64,000 bases of DNA from Todiramphus chloris collaris (lineage: Eukaryota; Chordata; Aves; Coraciiformes; Alcedinidae): positions 4,460,607 to 4,524,606 of the forward strand of contig JANVCC010000077.1 in NCBI GenBank assembly GCA_025345505.1, in the 5' to 3' direction. Positions 27,801 to 34,850 of this stretch are shown here, piece by piece. The notes beneath the pieces were generated by a model. The model was given only the letters and a program-made list of their open reading frames with translations. It was not told the origin of the DNA and ran no database searches. The first letter of the stretch is position 1; every line of letters starts with the position of its first letter. A program made the position numbers and the translations under genes.

Positions 27801-28645
27801 AGGCAGGGGAGGTAAAAGGCAGCTGAGCAATTTAAAACTAATGTCACAGAAGACAAAAATCTTAATGGTGGAAAGAGCACACGACACAGTTACCACCATG
27901 GGTTACCACCCTGCACCCAGATGTCCCTCCTGTCTTTACTGCACAGAACAAGCTGATGCAGGGCAGCACCACAAGGGAAGTGTCGCTGTGCCCTGTTCCT
28001 TCCCTGCCTCTCCAAAGGCCCCTCTGCATGGGATCTGAAAGGCTTTAGCATAAGGCAGAAATTTCCAGCAAGAAACAAATCTAGGAAGGGGAAATCTCTG
28101 CAACTAATCCTTCGCCACCTCACTTAAGATTATGTGTTGATCAGGAGGTGCTAATGGGGAAACTGAAGCCCAGATAATGCCTTTTCCTCTCCCACTGAAT
28201 CCATTCTTCCCAACAGTCAGGATAGGAAGAGCAAGTGCTCTGGCCAGCCTCCTTTTTTGCAGCATGAGCTCCCAGGAGATAATGTGATGAGAAGTGGCTG
28301 GTGGAACATCCACGCTCATTTGCTACAAGAACATGTAAACCTCACTCTCCTGAACAGATTCCAGAAACTTTTTCCAACATGATGTTTCTCAGGTTACCCG
28401 GGCTTTTATGCTAGAACCATTAAGGCAAGTGAATGGAGGATGATTTTAGTTATCCCTGGGTTTTATTTTTTGCAAAGAAGGAAAATGCATCATTCCCATT
28501 AACCATCCATCCACCTATTTATCCATACCTGGTGGGCATCTCCGGAGGGCACTATGTAGGCTTGCACAGGCTCCTGGACATACTTGGGACTCTTCATCAC
28601 CTGCCGCAGTTGCTTCAGCAGCTCAGTTGTAAGTTTTGGACTCAT
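753..28645 (-). CDS. XPNPEP1: XPNPEP1, X-prolyl aminopeptidase 1 (cytosolic aminopeptidase P1), 19 coding exons
   Basis: This is a cytosolic M24B metallopeptidase that removes the N-terminal residue from peptides with proline in position 2, such as bradykinin. I joined 19 minus-strand exons (listed separately). All use GT donors and AG acceptors, the phases match, and the sum is 1872 nt, giving 623 residues plus TAG. That equals the human length with no net gap. The creatinase-type domains I and II occupy roughly residues 1-325, and the pita-bread catalytic domain III occupies 325-623. The dinuclear metal ligands D415, D426, H489, E523 and E537 are all present. So are the active-site histidines H395, H485 and H498 and the dimer-interface W477. 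The ATG at 28643-28645 matches the human start and has A at -3; an in-frame TGA lies upstream in the putative exon 1. Differences from the human protein as I remember it include K at 397 (A in human) and C at 479 (S in human). I see no break, so the gene looks functional. Confidence 0.97.
882..1937. other. XPNPEP1 intron 18 (coding numbering)
   Basis: Intron of 1056 bp between coding exons 18 and 19. It contains a short CR1-like fragment (listed separately). Otherwise nothing is recognised. Confidence 0.9.
1725..1845 (-). mobile_element. CR1 LINE 3'-end fragment
   Basis: The plus strand reads CATAGAAT, then TTGGAAGGACCTCTGGAGA, a TAGTCCA, and later GCTCAGGATCA. This is the diverged reverse complement of the familiar CR1 3' end, so the element lies on the minus strand, in the same direction as XPNPEP1. 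It is short and old. Confidence 0.75.
1938..2036 (-). CDS. XPNPEP1: XPNPEP1 coding exon 18 (residues 549-581)
   Basis: It encodes [20 protein letters not shown] and [13 protein letters not shown]. It is in phase 0 at both ends; the acceptor is tcatgcag and the donor is GAG|gtaagt. It forms part of the C-terminal region specific to the long eukaryotic enzymes. Confidence 0.96.
2037..3681. other. XPNPEP1 introns 17 and 16
   Basis: Introns of 702 bp (2037-2738) and 866 bp (2816-3681) on either side of coding exon 17. A C8 run lies near 3642. I see no repeat family or other gene. Confidence 0.85.
2739..2815 (-). CDS. XPNPEP1: XPNPEP1 coding exon 17 (residues 523-548), metal ligands E523 and E537
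   Basis: It encodes [20 protein letters not shown] and IPAETK. E523 (codon split with the previous exon) and E537 complete the metal site. The acceptor is ttggcag and the donor is AAG|gtgatt. Confidence 0.97.
3682..3855 (-). CDS. XPNPEP1: XPNPEP1 coding exon 16 (residues 465-523), metal ligand H489
   Basis: The catalytic core exon. It encodes [20 protein letters not shown], then [16 protein letters not shown] and EAGMIVSD. H489 is the metal ligand, H485 and H498 are active-site residues, and W477 is the dimer contact. The acceptor is cctgcag and the donor is GATG|gtattt. Confidence 0.97.
3966..4025. repeat. (AAAC)n-like low-complexity tract
   Basis: An A-run followed by a CAAA/AAAC repeat and then an A/C-rich stretch, inside XPNPEP1 intron 15. 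Confidence 0.8.
4158..4232. repeat. Five-unit minisatellite with forkhead-like TGTAAACA motifs
   Basis: Five tandem units of 14-16 bp in the order A-B-C-B-A. A is TGTAACAGAAACAT, B is TGTAAACAGAAACATC and C is B without its last base. The three central units each contain TGTAAACA, the core forkhead (FOX) recognition sequence. It lies in XPNPEP1 intron 15 (3856-5108). Confidence 0.9.
5109..5178 (-). CDS. XPNPEP1: XPNPEP1 coding exon 15 (residues 442-465)
   Basis: It encodes [20 protein letters not shown] and GTK, plus one base of G465. The acceptor is tttgacag and the donor is AAAG|gtaggt. Confidence 0.95.
5179..7860. other. XPNPEP1 introns 14 and 13
   Basis: Introns of 823 bp (5179-6001) and 1798 bp (6063-7860). 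I found no repeat, RNA gene or second coding region in them. Confidence 0.8.
6002..6062 (-). CDS. XPNPEP1: XPNPEP1 coding exon 14 (residues 421-441), metal ligand D426
   Basis: It encodes [20 protein letters not shown] with D426 as a bridging metal ligand. Two AGs lie in tandem at the acceptor (ctctgaag|AG). Only the first one, giving a start at 6062, keeps the frame (K421-D422). The donor is AAG|gtaagt. Confidence 0.95.
7861..7932 (-). CDS. XPNPEP1: XPNPEP1 coding exon 13 (residues 397-421), metal ligand D415
   Basis: It encodes [20 protein letters not shown] and AQY, with D415 of the LLDSGAQY motif as the first metal ligand. The acceptor is ttgaatag and the donor is ACAA|gtgagt. Codon 421 is split and reads K. 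Confidence 0.96.
8469..8546 (-). CDS. XPNPEP1: XPNPEP1 coding exon 12 (residues 371-397)
   Basis: It encodes [20 protein letters not shown] and AIIHY. It contains H395, an active-site histidine in the human enzyme. The acceptor is ctttcag and the donor is ACAA|gtaaga. The split codon 397 reads K. Confidence 0.95.
9228..9286 (-). CDS. XPNPEP1: XPNPEP1 coding exon 11 (residues 352-371)
   Basis: It encodes [19 protein letters not shown] and two bases of residue 371. The acceptor is cccctag and the donor is GCAG|gtaaaa. Joined to the next exon, residue 371 reads S, where human has R. Confidence 0.94.
10394..10444 (-). CDS. XPNPEP1: XPNPEP1 coding exon 10 (residues 335-351)
   Basis: A 51-nt exon, in phase 0 at both ends, encoding [17 protein letters not shown]. 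The acceptor is aacatag and the donor is GAG|gtagtg. Confidence 0.94.
11747..11836 (-). CDS. XPNPEP1: XPNPEP1 coding exon 9 (residues 305-334)
   Basis: It encodes [20 protein letters not shown], then [10 protein letters not shown]. It is in phase 0 at both ends; the acceptor is ctgctgcag and the donor is CAC|gtaagt. The first five residues (AYRYL) differ from the human DHRCC as I remember it. The rest is nearly identical, and it enters the catalytic domain. Confidence 0.95.
11837..15425. other. XPNPEP1 intron 8
   Basis: Intron of 3589 bp between coding exons 8 and 9. It contains an A/C-rich low-complexity tract (listed) and otherwise unique sequence. The open frame at 14499-14984 looks random. 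Confidence 0.8.
13837..13925. repeat. A/C-rich (AAACC / AAAC)n low-complexity tract
   Basis: About 90 bp built of interspersed AAAC, AACC and AAACA words with almost no G or T on the plus strand. Confidence 0.85.
15426..15636 (-). CDS. XPNPEP1: XPNPEP1 coding exon 8 (residues 234-304)
   Basis: This is the largest coding exon. It starts [10 protein letters not shown] and ends with [17 protein letters not shown] at AAG|gttatt, which is a weak donor. The acceptor is tttctcag. It covers the second half of domain II. Confidence 0.95.
16577..16658 (-). CDS. XPNPEP1: XPNPEP1 coding exon 7 (residues 207-234)
   Basis: It encodes [20 protein letters not shown], then IGMNTI, with split codons for W207 and R234. 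The acceptor is ttttccag and the donor is TCAG|gtgctt. The WLFNLRG.D block is strongly conserved in aminopeptidase P enzymes. Confidence 0.96.
18810..18905 (-). CDS. XPNPEP1: XPNPEP1 coding exon 6 (residues 175-207)
   Basis: It encodes [20 protein letters not shown], then [11 protein letters not shown] and the first base of W207. The acceptor is tttttcag and the donor is GCAT|gtaagt. It belongs to domain II. Confidence 0.95.
19295..19438 (-). CDS. XPNPEP1: XPNPEP1 coding exon 5 (residues 127-175)
   Basis: It encodes [20 protein letters not shown], then [10 protein letters not shown] and [12 protein letters not shown]. The acceptor is tttgtcag and the donor is ACAG|gtgaga. It covers the end of domain I and the start of domain II. 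Confidence 0.96.
19850..20658 (+). mobile_element. ERV-type solo LTR, antisense to XPNPEP1
   Basis: An 809-bp element starting TGTTCTGGTTTGAG and ending AAACCGTGACA. Both ends resemble common avian ERV LTRs that begin TGTTCTGGTTTGGG and end near AAACCACGACA. Inside are a TATAAA at 20163-20168 and an ATTAAA polyadenylation signal at 20518-20523, in the right order for U3-R-U5 on the plus strand. The flanking five bases are CCATA on the left and CCAGA on the right, a 4/5 match that fits an aged target-site duplication. No internal retroviral genes or second LTR are present, so it is a solo LTR left by recombination. It lies in XPNPEP1 intron 4 (19439-20718). Confidence 0.8.
20719..20811 (-). 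CDS. XPNPEP1: XPNPEP1 coding exon 4 (residues 96-127)
   Basis: It encodes [20 protein letters not shown] and continues to FIIPA, with split codons for G96 and D127. The acceptor is atggag, behind a long T-rich tract interrupted by TTTAAATCC. The donor is GCTG|gttggt, weak beyond GT. A solo LTR ends only 60 bp away on the donor side. Confidence 0.93.
21123..21227 (-). CDS. XPNPEP1: XPNPEP1 coding exon 3 (residues 61-96)
   Basis: It encodes [20 protein letters not shown] and continues to WTLMKM, then the first base of G96. The acceptor is ctgcctag and the donor is ATGG|gtatgc. The WTDGRYF motif is typical of the N-terminal creatinase-like domain. Confidence 0.96.
22335..22460 (-). mobile_element. 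MIR-like SINE fragment
   Basis: The plus strand reads AAAGTGACTTCCCAACAGTC, ACACAG, GCAGAGCTCAG and then ACTAGGTCTCTTG. This is the diverged reverse complement of the MIR core and tail. It is a very old amniote-wide family. Confidence 0.75.
22921..22984 (-). CDS. XPNPEP1: XPNPEP1 coding exon 2 (residues 40-61)
   Basis: It encodes [20 protein letters not shown] followed by A and the first base of G61. The acceptor is ttttctag and the donor is GCAG|gtacct. The CDCRRAF and SGFDGSAG strings are hallmarks of the aminopeptidase P N-terminal domain. Confidence 0.95.
22985..28528. other. XPNPEP1 intron 1 (coding numbering)
   Basis: At 5544 bp this is the largest intron. I see no exon of another gene and no confident repeat. 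The plus-strand frame at 25234-25743 (169 codons) has no protein-family features, and I regard it as chance. Confidence 0.75.
28529..28645 (-). CDS. XPNPEP1: XPNPEP1 coding exon 1 (residues 1-39)
   Basis: It holds the start codon (28643-28645) and encodes [15 protein letters not shown] through PSGDAHQ. It ends in phase 0 at CAG|gtatgg. The exon itself probably starts at 28653, after a gttgcag acceptor, which leaves 8 nt of 5' UTR before the ATG. It starts the N-terminal domain. Confidence 0.95.
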
Positions 28646-30169
28646 CTTCCTACCTGCAACTAAACCAAAGCACAACGTCAGATCTTCTCACGTGCACAGG
28701 CTGGAGGCTGTCACCACTGGGAACTCCCCTTGCAGACAACTGTGACAACATCATCCCTCTTGGCCCAGAATTTCTCATGTCCTGTCACTTCATTCATGTT
28801 CCTTGAGAACAAGAGATCATGTTGAGCCTCAAAGTCAATGCTGTAAAGGACCTTTCTCACCTGGTGAAGGACTGGCATGTCCAGTGGTGATACACATGAG
28901 CTTAACACACCTCTTGCACTAGGAACCACAGCACCGTAGACATGCCTTATGGCAGCCAGGAAAGGTCTTGGCATGTAATGGTCATGGCCCCAAGTACCCA
29001 CAGGTCAGAAGTAGCCACACCCATCACGTGCACAGAGAGAAACTCTCAGTCTTTTCAGTCTGGGGGCAGAGATACTGTGACTTACATACCACAGGAGCAC
29101 AGGCTGCACATTGGGAACTCAGAAATGAACCAGTTAAGAAAGCAATTTTTAGAAGTTTCACTTCTAAAGTGAAAGGGTTTAAGAGTGGGTTGGTGACCAG
29201 ATTAACTCAGACAAAAGAAATCCACTCCCAAGGACACACAGGGATGTGTTCACTCGCCATAGCTGCCTCTGGGCTGCATGTTAGTTCACCTAGCAAGAAC
29301 ACAACCACAACAGAAGGAACAGCCTGCTGAGGTCTCACAAACAACTACCAGGGGACAACTAGGGTGGTTTAAGGGAATCTTCTCTAAAGATCTTTGGAAA
29401 ATGCTCTGCAGAGCTCAGCTGGTGTCAGGCAGGCAGGGGTGGGGTACAACCTGGATAAAAGACAGCAGCTCAGATTGGAAAACAAGGGCACGGGCCAATC
29501 ACCCCCCCTCACTACGGTTTTGCAATGGACATATCTTTGTCATTGCAGTGAACATCAGGCTCCCAGTTTGCTACACAGAAATCGTCCGTAGCCAGGACCT
29601 GCTGTGAGCGCTGCGCGCAGTGACGCAGCAGGGTCATGCTGCTGTGCTGGCTCCAGTGCAGGCTGCAGTGGAAGGTACTGGCTGACTGCAGATTGTGTTT
29701 GAGTTGGGGCGGGGGGAGGTTGGTCTGCCTCAAAAATATATACGAAAATCAAGTAATCTGAATCTCCTCAGAGGTTGTCTCCATCTCTTCTTCACTCACA
29801 TCTCCAAAGGGTGCCCAAAGTGCGTAATCCTCTTTCCAGTTCTCTACCCATTCCTTTCACAGTTTTAAGAAAGTGCTGCGACCTTACAACTTCAATGCTG
29901 TCACTTCCCAGGGCAAGGTTGGCAGGCTCTGTGCTGACTGAATGCCACGCTATGCAATATTTTATTCTGATCAGTTCATTTCACAGCTCATTTCACAGCC
30001 ATGTCCACAAAATGATCTTAGATGGGGGAAACACACAGCATTCAAAGCTCAGAACATTTTTTGCTTATCCAGGCCCTTATTCTGTTTACACCTCAGTAAC
30101 TACCGAGAGCCCCAAGTGACATTACAGTCTTATGCCAAAATACAGCAAGGCACAGTCCCTGCTCTGTAA

Positions 30170-30300
30170 CATCTCCCATCTAAACGGGAAGGCAGAATAG
30201 CCACCTCCCTTTCACAAGCCACAGGAAGACATGATTTGACCAAGGTCACACAGCAGTACCATGACCAAGTCAAGAACTGAACCAAGGTCTGATGCATTCA
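30170..30300 (-). mobile_element. MIR-like SINE fragment
   Basis: The plus strand contains GACCAAGGTCACACAGCAG, then AAGAACTGAACCAAGGTCTG, matching the reverse complement of the MIR core with modest divergence. Confidence 0.75.
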
Positions 30301-31654
30301 GGTGTAAAAGTCTCAAGCCAAGACCAACATTCACACGTCCAGACTTACGTGCGACTGACCGTCTGCCCACAGGTGCACTTTTAAAGCCCAGATCACAAGA
30401 AGCAAATGAAGCTCAAAAGGCACCACATACTAAATTCTCAAATTGTTATCTTGACTCCAGTGCCTTCACTGGGATTAGATTACACCTCAGATTTACTTCC
30501 AGGACAAATTTCAGAGTTTTATACAGCGCTTGTTTATACACTGAACTTTATTATACCGTGATTGTTTCTGTCTGTCCTCTGTAAGGAGGTGCTGTAACAT
30601 TCTGTAATATTGCTGCTGATTTATGTGCAGAGGAGAAACACAAAGGAGAGAAAGCAACAACATAGCGACTAGCCAGCAGAAAAGAATCTCTTTCTACAAA
30701 CTCATAAGGACAGAGCTTCCTTTCTTAACCTGTGCTTCATCTCCATGAGCCTGAAAGTCTCATTTAAATATACAATGAATGACAAGGCTTTGCCTTTTAA
30801 TAAAGCTTCCTGCTGACAAGCCATGGTTTTCTTTGCAGGCAAGAAATTCTCTCAAGGACAAAAAACCCCATAATTTTAAAAGTACTTTCACTGTTGAAAG
30901 ATTTGCTTGCAATATTAAAAACACAACTAAGCTAGATTAGCAACAAAACCCACATTAAGAAGGACATCTATTTTAGATAACCCTTACAGAATATGAAATC
31001 ACTTTAAAAAAAAATCCTCCATAACCTTTCCAATAATATAGTCTTCAACTGCTGAGAGACAGAAGCTATTTTCTGCCAGATCTTTGGTAGACAATTACTC
31101 TGATCCCCCTATAATTTTTAACAGGCAACCTTTCCTTTCTTGGACATAAATATAAGCTTCTACAAAGATAAAACAGCTTCTTTATTATTATTTAATCACT
31201 CCAGTGATTAAACCAAACAAGGTGAAATGAAGGTTTAGCAGTGCAAGAAACAGCCCCGTTCCCTGTCCTAATTTTTTCAAAGGTACCAGACTGCCATGTT
31301 ACCTGCCTCTGTAGCTCCCCAGATCTGGATGCCTCTTGTCTCTCCTCACACAAAACACCATTCAGCTCTTGGCTTGGCCTTCATAAAGCCCCACTGTGCC
31401 TGACAAAGCAAAGGGCAAAAATGAAATGGCTAACAAACTTTGTCCCCAATAAAACATTCTCATCTACCAGCAAAGAGCTGAAAATGCATTAACACTGCGA
31501 TCCACTGGCACGATAAGAGATGCACTGAGAGTGAACCAGAAGGCACAAGGAAAGATCAAGGGCCAGGCACTTGCTTGTCAAGACTTACGATTAAATCTTG
31601 CAAGCGTGTGCTGTTTTATGCCAATTTGTTTTCACAATCATTCTGTCCAGAGGC

Positions 31655-31765
31655 TACTCTCCATTTTACAGATTGGGAAACTAAGGCAAAGCAGAAGTAA
31701 CATGGAAAGTAACATTGCAGCATGACGGCAGTCAAGAGCTGGATCCCCAAACCTGTCACTGTCTA
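31655..31765 (-). mobile_element. MIR-like SINE fragment
   Basis: The plus strand contains CCATTTTACAGATTGGGAAA, then CTAAGGCAAAGCAGAAG and, after a diverged stretch, AGAGCTGGATCCCCAAACC. This is the order expected for a reverse-complement MIR. Confidence 0.75.
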
Positions 31766-32384
31766 GACATAGATTATCTACACCTCACTCAGACTACAGG
31801 AACCAGCTCTCCAAGAGCCCATGCCAGATCCTGCCTGGACAGCATCTACATCAGACACATGGGGCAAAGAGCAACAACGAAAATGCTGCCAGAGGAATCA
31901 CACACCTCCCTCTGCTTCCCACATGCACGAAGAGCAATGGGCTGCTGCAACCCCAGATGCCACCAATGGCGAGGGTTGGGGACAGCAGGCCTGCTATGTC
32001 AGGCTGTGCGTCAGTACCACTGCGGGGAAGAGAGACAAGGCCAGGAGGTCAGGCTACATCTGGGTCTGCCTGTGGCTGCTGTGTTAGACCACCCCGTGTG
32101 TTTATGTCCTGTTTGCTTCAGATATGTTCGTCCTTATGATAATTTCCTCTTCGTTTTCTCTTTTATGAATAAACTTATTCAAAATAAGTATGTAAGCTTG
32201 CACTGCCAGGAACCAGCGACATCACCTCAAAACCACGCCTCTCCAGCCTGGCTGCTTGCAGACCGTGCACAACCCCCGCTCCTTTCACCCCGGCACCCAC
32301 CTGCGCTCCGAACTCACTGAAATCCCCCAGCCCGGCCCGGCCCCCTGAGCCAAAAGCTTCCGCCAGCCCCACACCGGGCTGACA

Positions 32385-32500
32385 GGGCCTCTTGGGCCCG
32401 GACACCCCGACCGGGCCTGGCTGGCGGGGCCCGGATACCGTGGCAGACAGGGGCCTGGACATCCGGCCTGGATGCCCGGCCAGGGCCCGGCTGACAGCGG
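32385..32500. repeat. Degenerate GC-rich tandem repeat in the CpG island
   Basis: Imperfect reiteration of GGCCCGGACACC, GGCCCGGATACC, GGCCTGGACATCC and GGCCTGGATGCC words separated by GGCTGGCGG-type spacers. It lies in the 5' UTR intron of XPNPEP1, about 120-230 bp from the exon 1 donor. Confidence 0.6.
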
Positions 32501-32618
32501 CTGGCGGGGGCGGCCGGGCCCAGGCGGTGCCGCGGCCCCACGTTCATCGGAAGCGCTCTGCCATTAACCCTGAAGCGCCCACTGGGGCTGCCCCGGCCCC
32601 CGCCCCGCCGCTCCTCAC

Positions 32619-32700
32619 CTGCCGCCGGCCCGCCCGCCCGCACTCGGCCGTCGCGACGTCAGCGCCCACGTGGGGCCGCCGCGGCCACCCGCCGGTGACG
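32619..32700 (-). other. XPNPEP1: XPNPEP1 non-coding exon 1 (right edge uncertain)
   Basis: GGCGGCAG|gtgagg at 32617-32626 on the minus strand is a strong donor inside the CpG island. It would join the acceptor at 28653, removing a 3.97-kb 5' UTR intron. In the frame of the coding ATG, TGA occurs in this exon and no ATG does, so translation starts in the next exon. The transcription start is not determined; 32700 is only a guess. Confidence 0.6.
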
Positions 32701-33399
32701 TTACCGCGGACGTCACGGGGGAGCCGGCCGCGCGAGGCGGGGGGCGCGCGGAGCGGAGCGGGGCCGGGCCGGGTCCGCCCGCAGTGCCCCCGCCGGCACC
32801 GACCATCGGCCCCAGCCGCGCTGCCCGGCGAGCCCGTTCGCCTGAGAGCTGCGGGGCACCGCCCGCCTCGGCCGCCCCCACCGCGGTGCTCGGCGCGGTT
32901 CCCGCCGGGGGAACCCGGGCAGGGATCCGCGGGCGGAGGGGCTCCGTCTTCCGGGGGAGGTGGGGCGCGGAGCCGGCGTGAGACCGCGGGGCAGGCCGGG
33001 CGTGTCGCGACCGACCGGGAAGAGTCAGCCTTGGGCAGATACCGGTGCCTCCCCCGGGGAAAAAGCCGGAGCGGAGCGAACCGCGGGGCACCGCCTCGGG
33101 GCCTCGTCCCCTGAGCCTCCGTGTGACCGCTCCGCTCTTAACGCCCAAACGCGCTGTCTGCGGGCAGGGGAGCGGCGGGTGAGGCCGCTGGCTCCTCACC
33201 CTCCTCACGCCGCGCAGCTCAGCCGGCCTCGGCCTTGCTGGGGTTCCAGAGCTGCCCGGGGCGGGGGGAGAAGGAGCCAGGACAGGGCCGAAGGCGCTGG
33301 GGCTCACACCGGCTCCCCCGGCACCAAGCCAAGGGGCTTTGTGTACCCCACAGCTCGCTTTCTGGCGCTGAGCGCAGCCCCAGGAGAATGTCAGCATCC

Positions 33400-34284
33400 T
33401 AGTACTCTGCCCAAAGCCTCAGCAGCGAAGGCACCTTCTCCTTTTCCAGATAAATTACCGTGCGCAGAAGGGAGGAAGGGTGTCCTTGTGACAACAGTGA
33501 GTGCAACTGCTGTCAGCCGTGGCCGTTTGCCATGGCGGAAATACCTTCCACCACTCTGCCCCTGGCAGTATTTTACAGGTGGTCTGTAAGTCACCCCATC
33601 GACAAAAACCAGAGTGCTGTTACGGAAATGCAGAAAGGAGAAGATCGCCTCCAAGAAAGGTTACAACAAAAGCAGATAATCTGCTTGGTAACTGAGTCCA
33701 GGCTGGAGGGCTTTGCTTGCAGCAGTCAGTACCCTGGGGACCCTCTGGCCCCCATGCTGTGGCAGTGCTGCACTCACCCCTCTCCCATGGGGTTTGTCAC
33801 AGCACCCGTGACTCTGCCGAGGATGAAAAGCAGAGGAAAATGTGCTCAGTGGGACCCATCTTCATTCACGGCCTCTCACACATTGAGGAGACTCTGTAGG
33901 AGAGCAGGTGCTTGGCTGGCTGCATGGTGCTCAGGATCAGGCCCCTAAAGATGCACAGGCTGGGTGCTACACCCAGCACTCTGCTGGTAAGGGAGAGCTA
34001 TGGGTACACAGCCAGCTCATGAAACCAGTCCCCAGGCCTCAGTCTGTGTGCATTTTTCCAGAGAAGAAAAAACTCAGCCAGCAGCTACTCTGCCCTTCCT
34101 CCTTCCACTCCCTCAGTCCACAGCAGTGCTGTCGCCTGCAGAGCTTTACCCACAAACTGCTGAACATTTTCTGCTGTGCCTAGCAAGCCAATACGAGCCA
34201 GGCTTTTACTAAACCACTTGGGTCTCCCCAACAATTCATGTATTTTCAGGGGAAGCATGAAGCAATAACAGGATGAGAAAAATG
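33400..34284. other. Intergenic sequence upstream of XPNPEP1
   Basis: Unique-looking sequence between the CpG island and the first CR1 copy. I found no exon or repeat. Confidence 0.6.
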
Positions 34285-34465
34285 TAGAATAATTCAAGAG
34301 AAAAGAGGTTTCTGGATGTCTCTAGTCCAACTCTCTACTAAAAACAAGGCCAGCTTCAAAGCTAGAGCAGGCTGCTTAGGGACTGTCCTGCTGGGTTTTT
34401 GAGTATCTTCAGGAGAAGCGCAGCTCTCTGGGCAGCCCGTGGTATTGCTGACCAGCCCAGAGAAA
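34285..34465 (-). mobile_element. CR1 LINE fragment
   Basis: The plus strand contains GTAGAATAATTCAAGAG, TCTAGTCCAACTCTC, CTAGAGCAGGCTGCTTAGG and CTCTCTGGGCAGCC. These are typical words of a reverse-complement CR1 3' region. The element lies on the minus strand. Confidence 0.8.
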
Positions 34466-34482
34466 AAAGGTTTATTCCTGAT

Positions 34483-34850
34483 ACCATTCTGGTTGGAAGA
34501 GACCTTTAGGATCGTCAGGTCCAACGGTTAGCCCAGCACTGCCAGGGCAGCACTAAACCATGTCCCTCAGTACCACATCTACATGGCTTTGAAATACCCA
34601 GGCAGAATTTCTTTGTTGGAGCTTGCCCTTTGCCCTTCTGCTGTGCACATCTGGAAAGGGTCTGGCTCTCTATTCTCTCTGACCATCCTCCAGGCTGAGC
34701 AATTCCAGCTCCCTTGCATCCAGCCCAGGCCAGCAATTGGTGCCTTCTGATGCTCTCTCCACATTGCAGAGCTTTGTCTTATACATCTCTGGAGTAAAAT
34801 CTGGGGCATAACACAGCACAGCAAAACTTGTAATCCAACAGAATACAATA
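34483..34850 (-). mobile_element. CR1 LINE fragment, second copy
   Basis: It starts CATTCTGGTTGGAAGAGACC, followed by AGGTCCAACGGTTAGCC, ACTAAACCATGTCCCTCAG and CTCCAGGCTGAGCAATTCC. This is the ordered reverse complement of a CR1 3' end, and it extends further into the element than the neighbouring copy. It is adjacent to the first copy in the same orientation, and the two 3' ends are about 200 bp apart, so these are two insertions. Confidence 0.85.

Larger units (their letters stand above)
28654..32618. other. XPNPEP1 5' UTR intron
   Basis: Intron of 3965 bp between non-coding exon 1 and coding exon 1. It holds two MIR-like fragments and, near its right end, the left edge of the CpG island with a GC-rich repeat. 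Confidence 0.6.
32250..33400. promoter_or_regulatory. XPNPEP1: CpG island, XPNPEP1 promoter
   Basis: GC-rich and CpG-dense block over the 5' end of XPNPEP1. Its core carries CRE-like octamers (CGACGTCA 32654-32661, TGACGTTA 32696-32703, GGACGTCA 32708-32715) and an E-box CACGTG at 32667-32672. There is no TATA box at a plausible position, as usual for housekeeping CpG promoters. Long open frames cross the island on both strands because stop codons are rare in such composition. I do not call them genes. Confidence 0.85.

Noticed and set aside
31715..32320. Plus-strand open frame of 201 codons
   Set aside because: It overlaps a MIR-like fragment and an intron of XPNPEP1 and shows no recognisable domain or splice structure.
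32615..33397. Long minus-strand open frame (260 codons) through the CpG island, plus overlapping plus-strand frames at 32392-33114 and 32960-33589
   Set aside because: The composition is extreme in GC, so stop codons are scarce on all frames. The translated text is P/R/G/A-rich without domains, and the frame is not in phase with the XPNPEP1 start after splicing.
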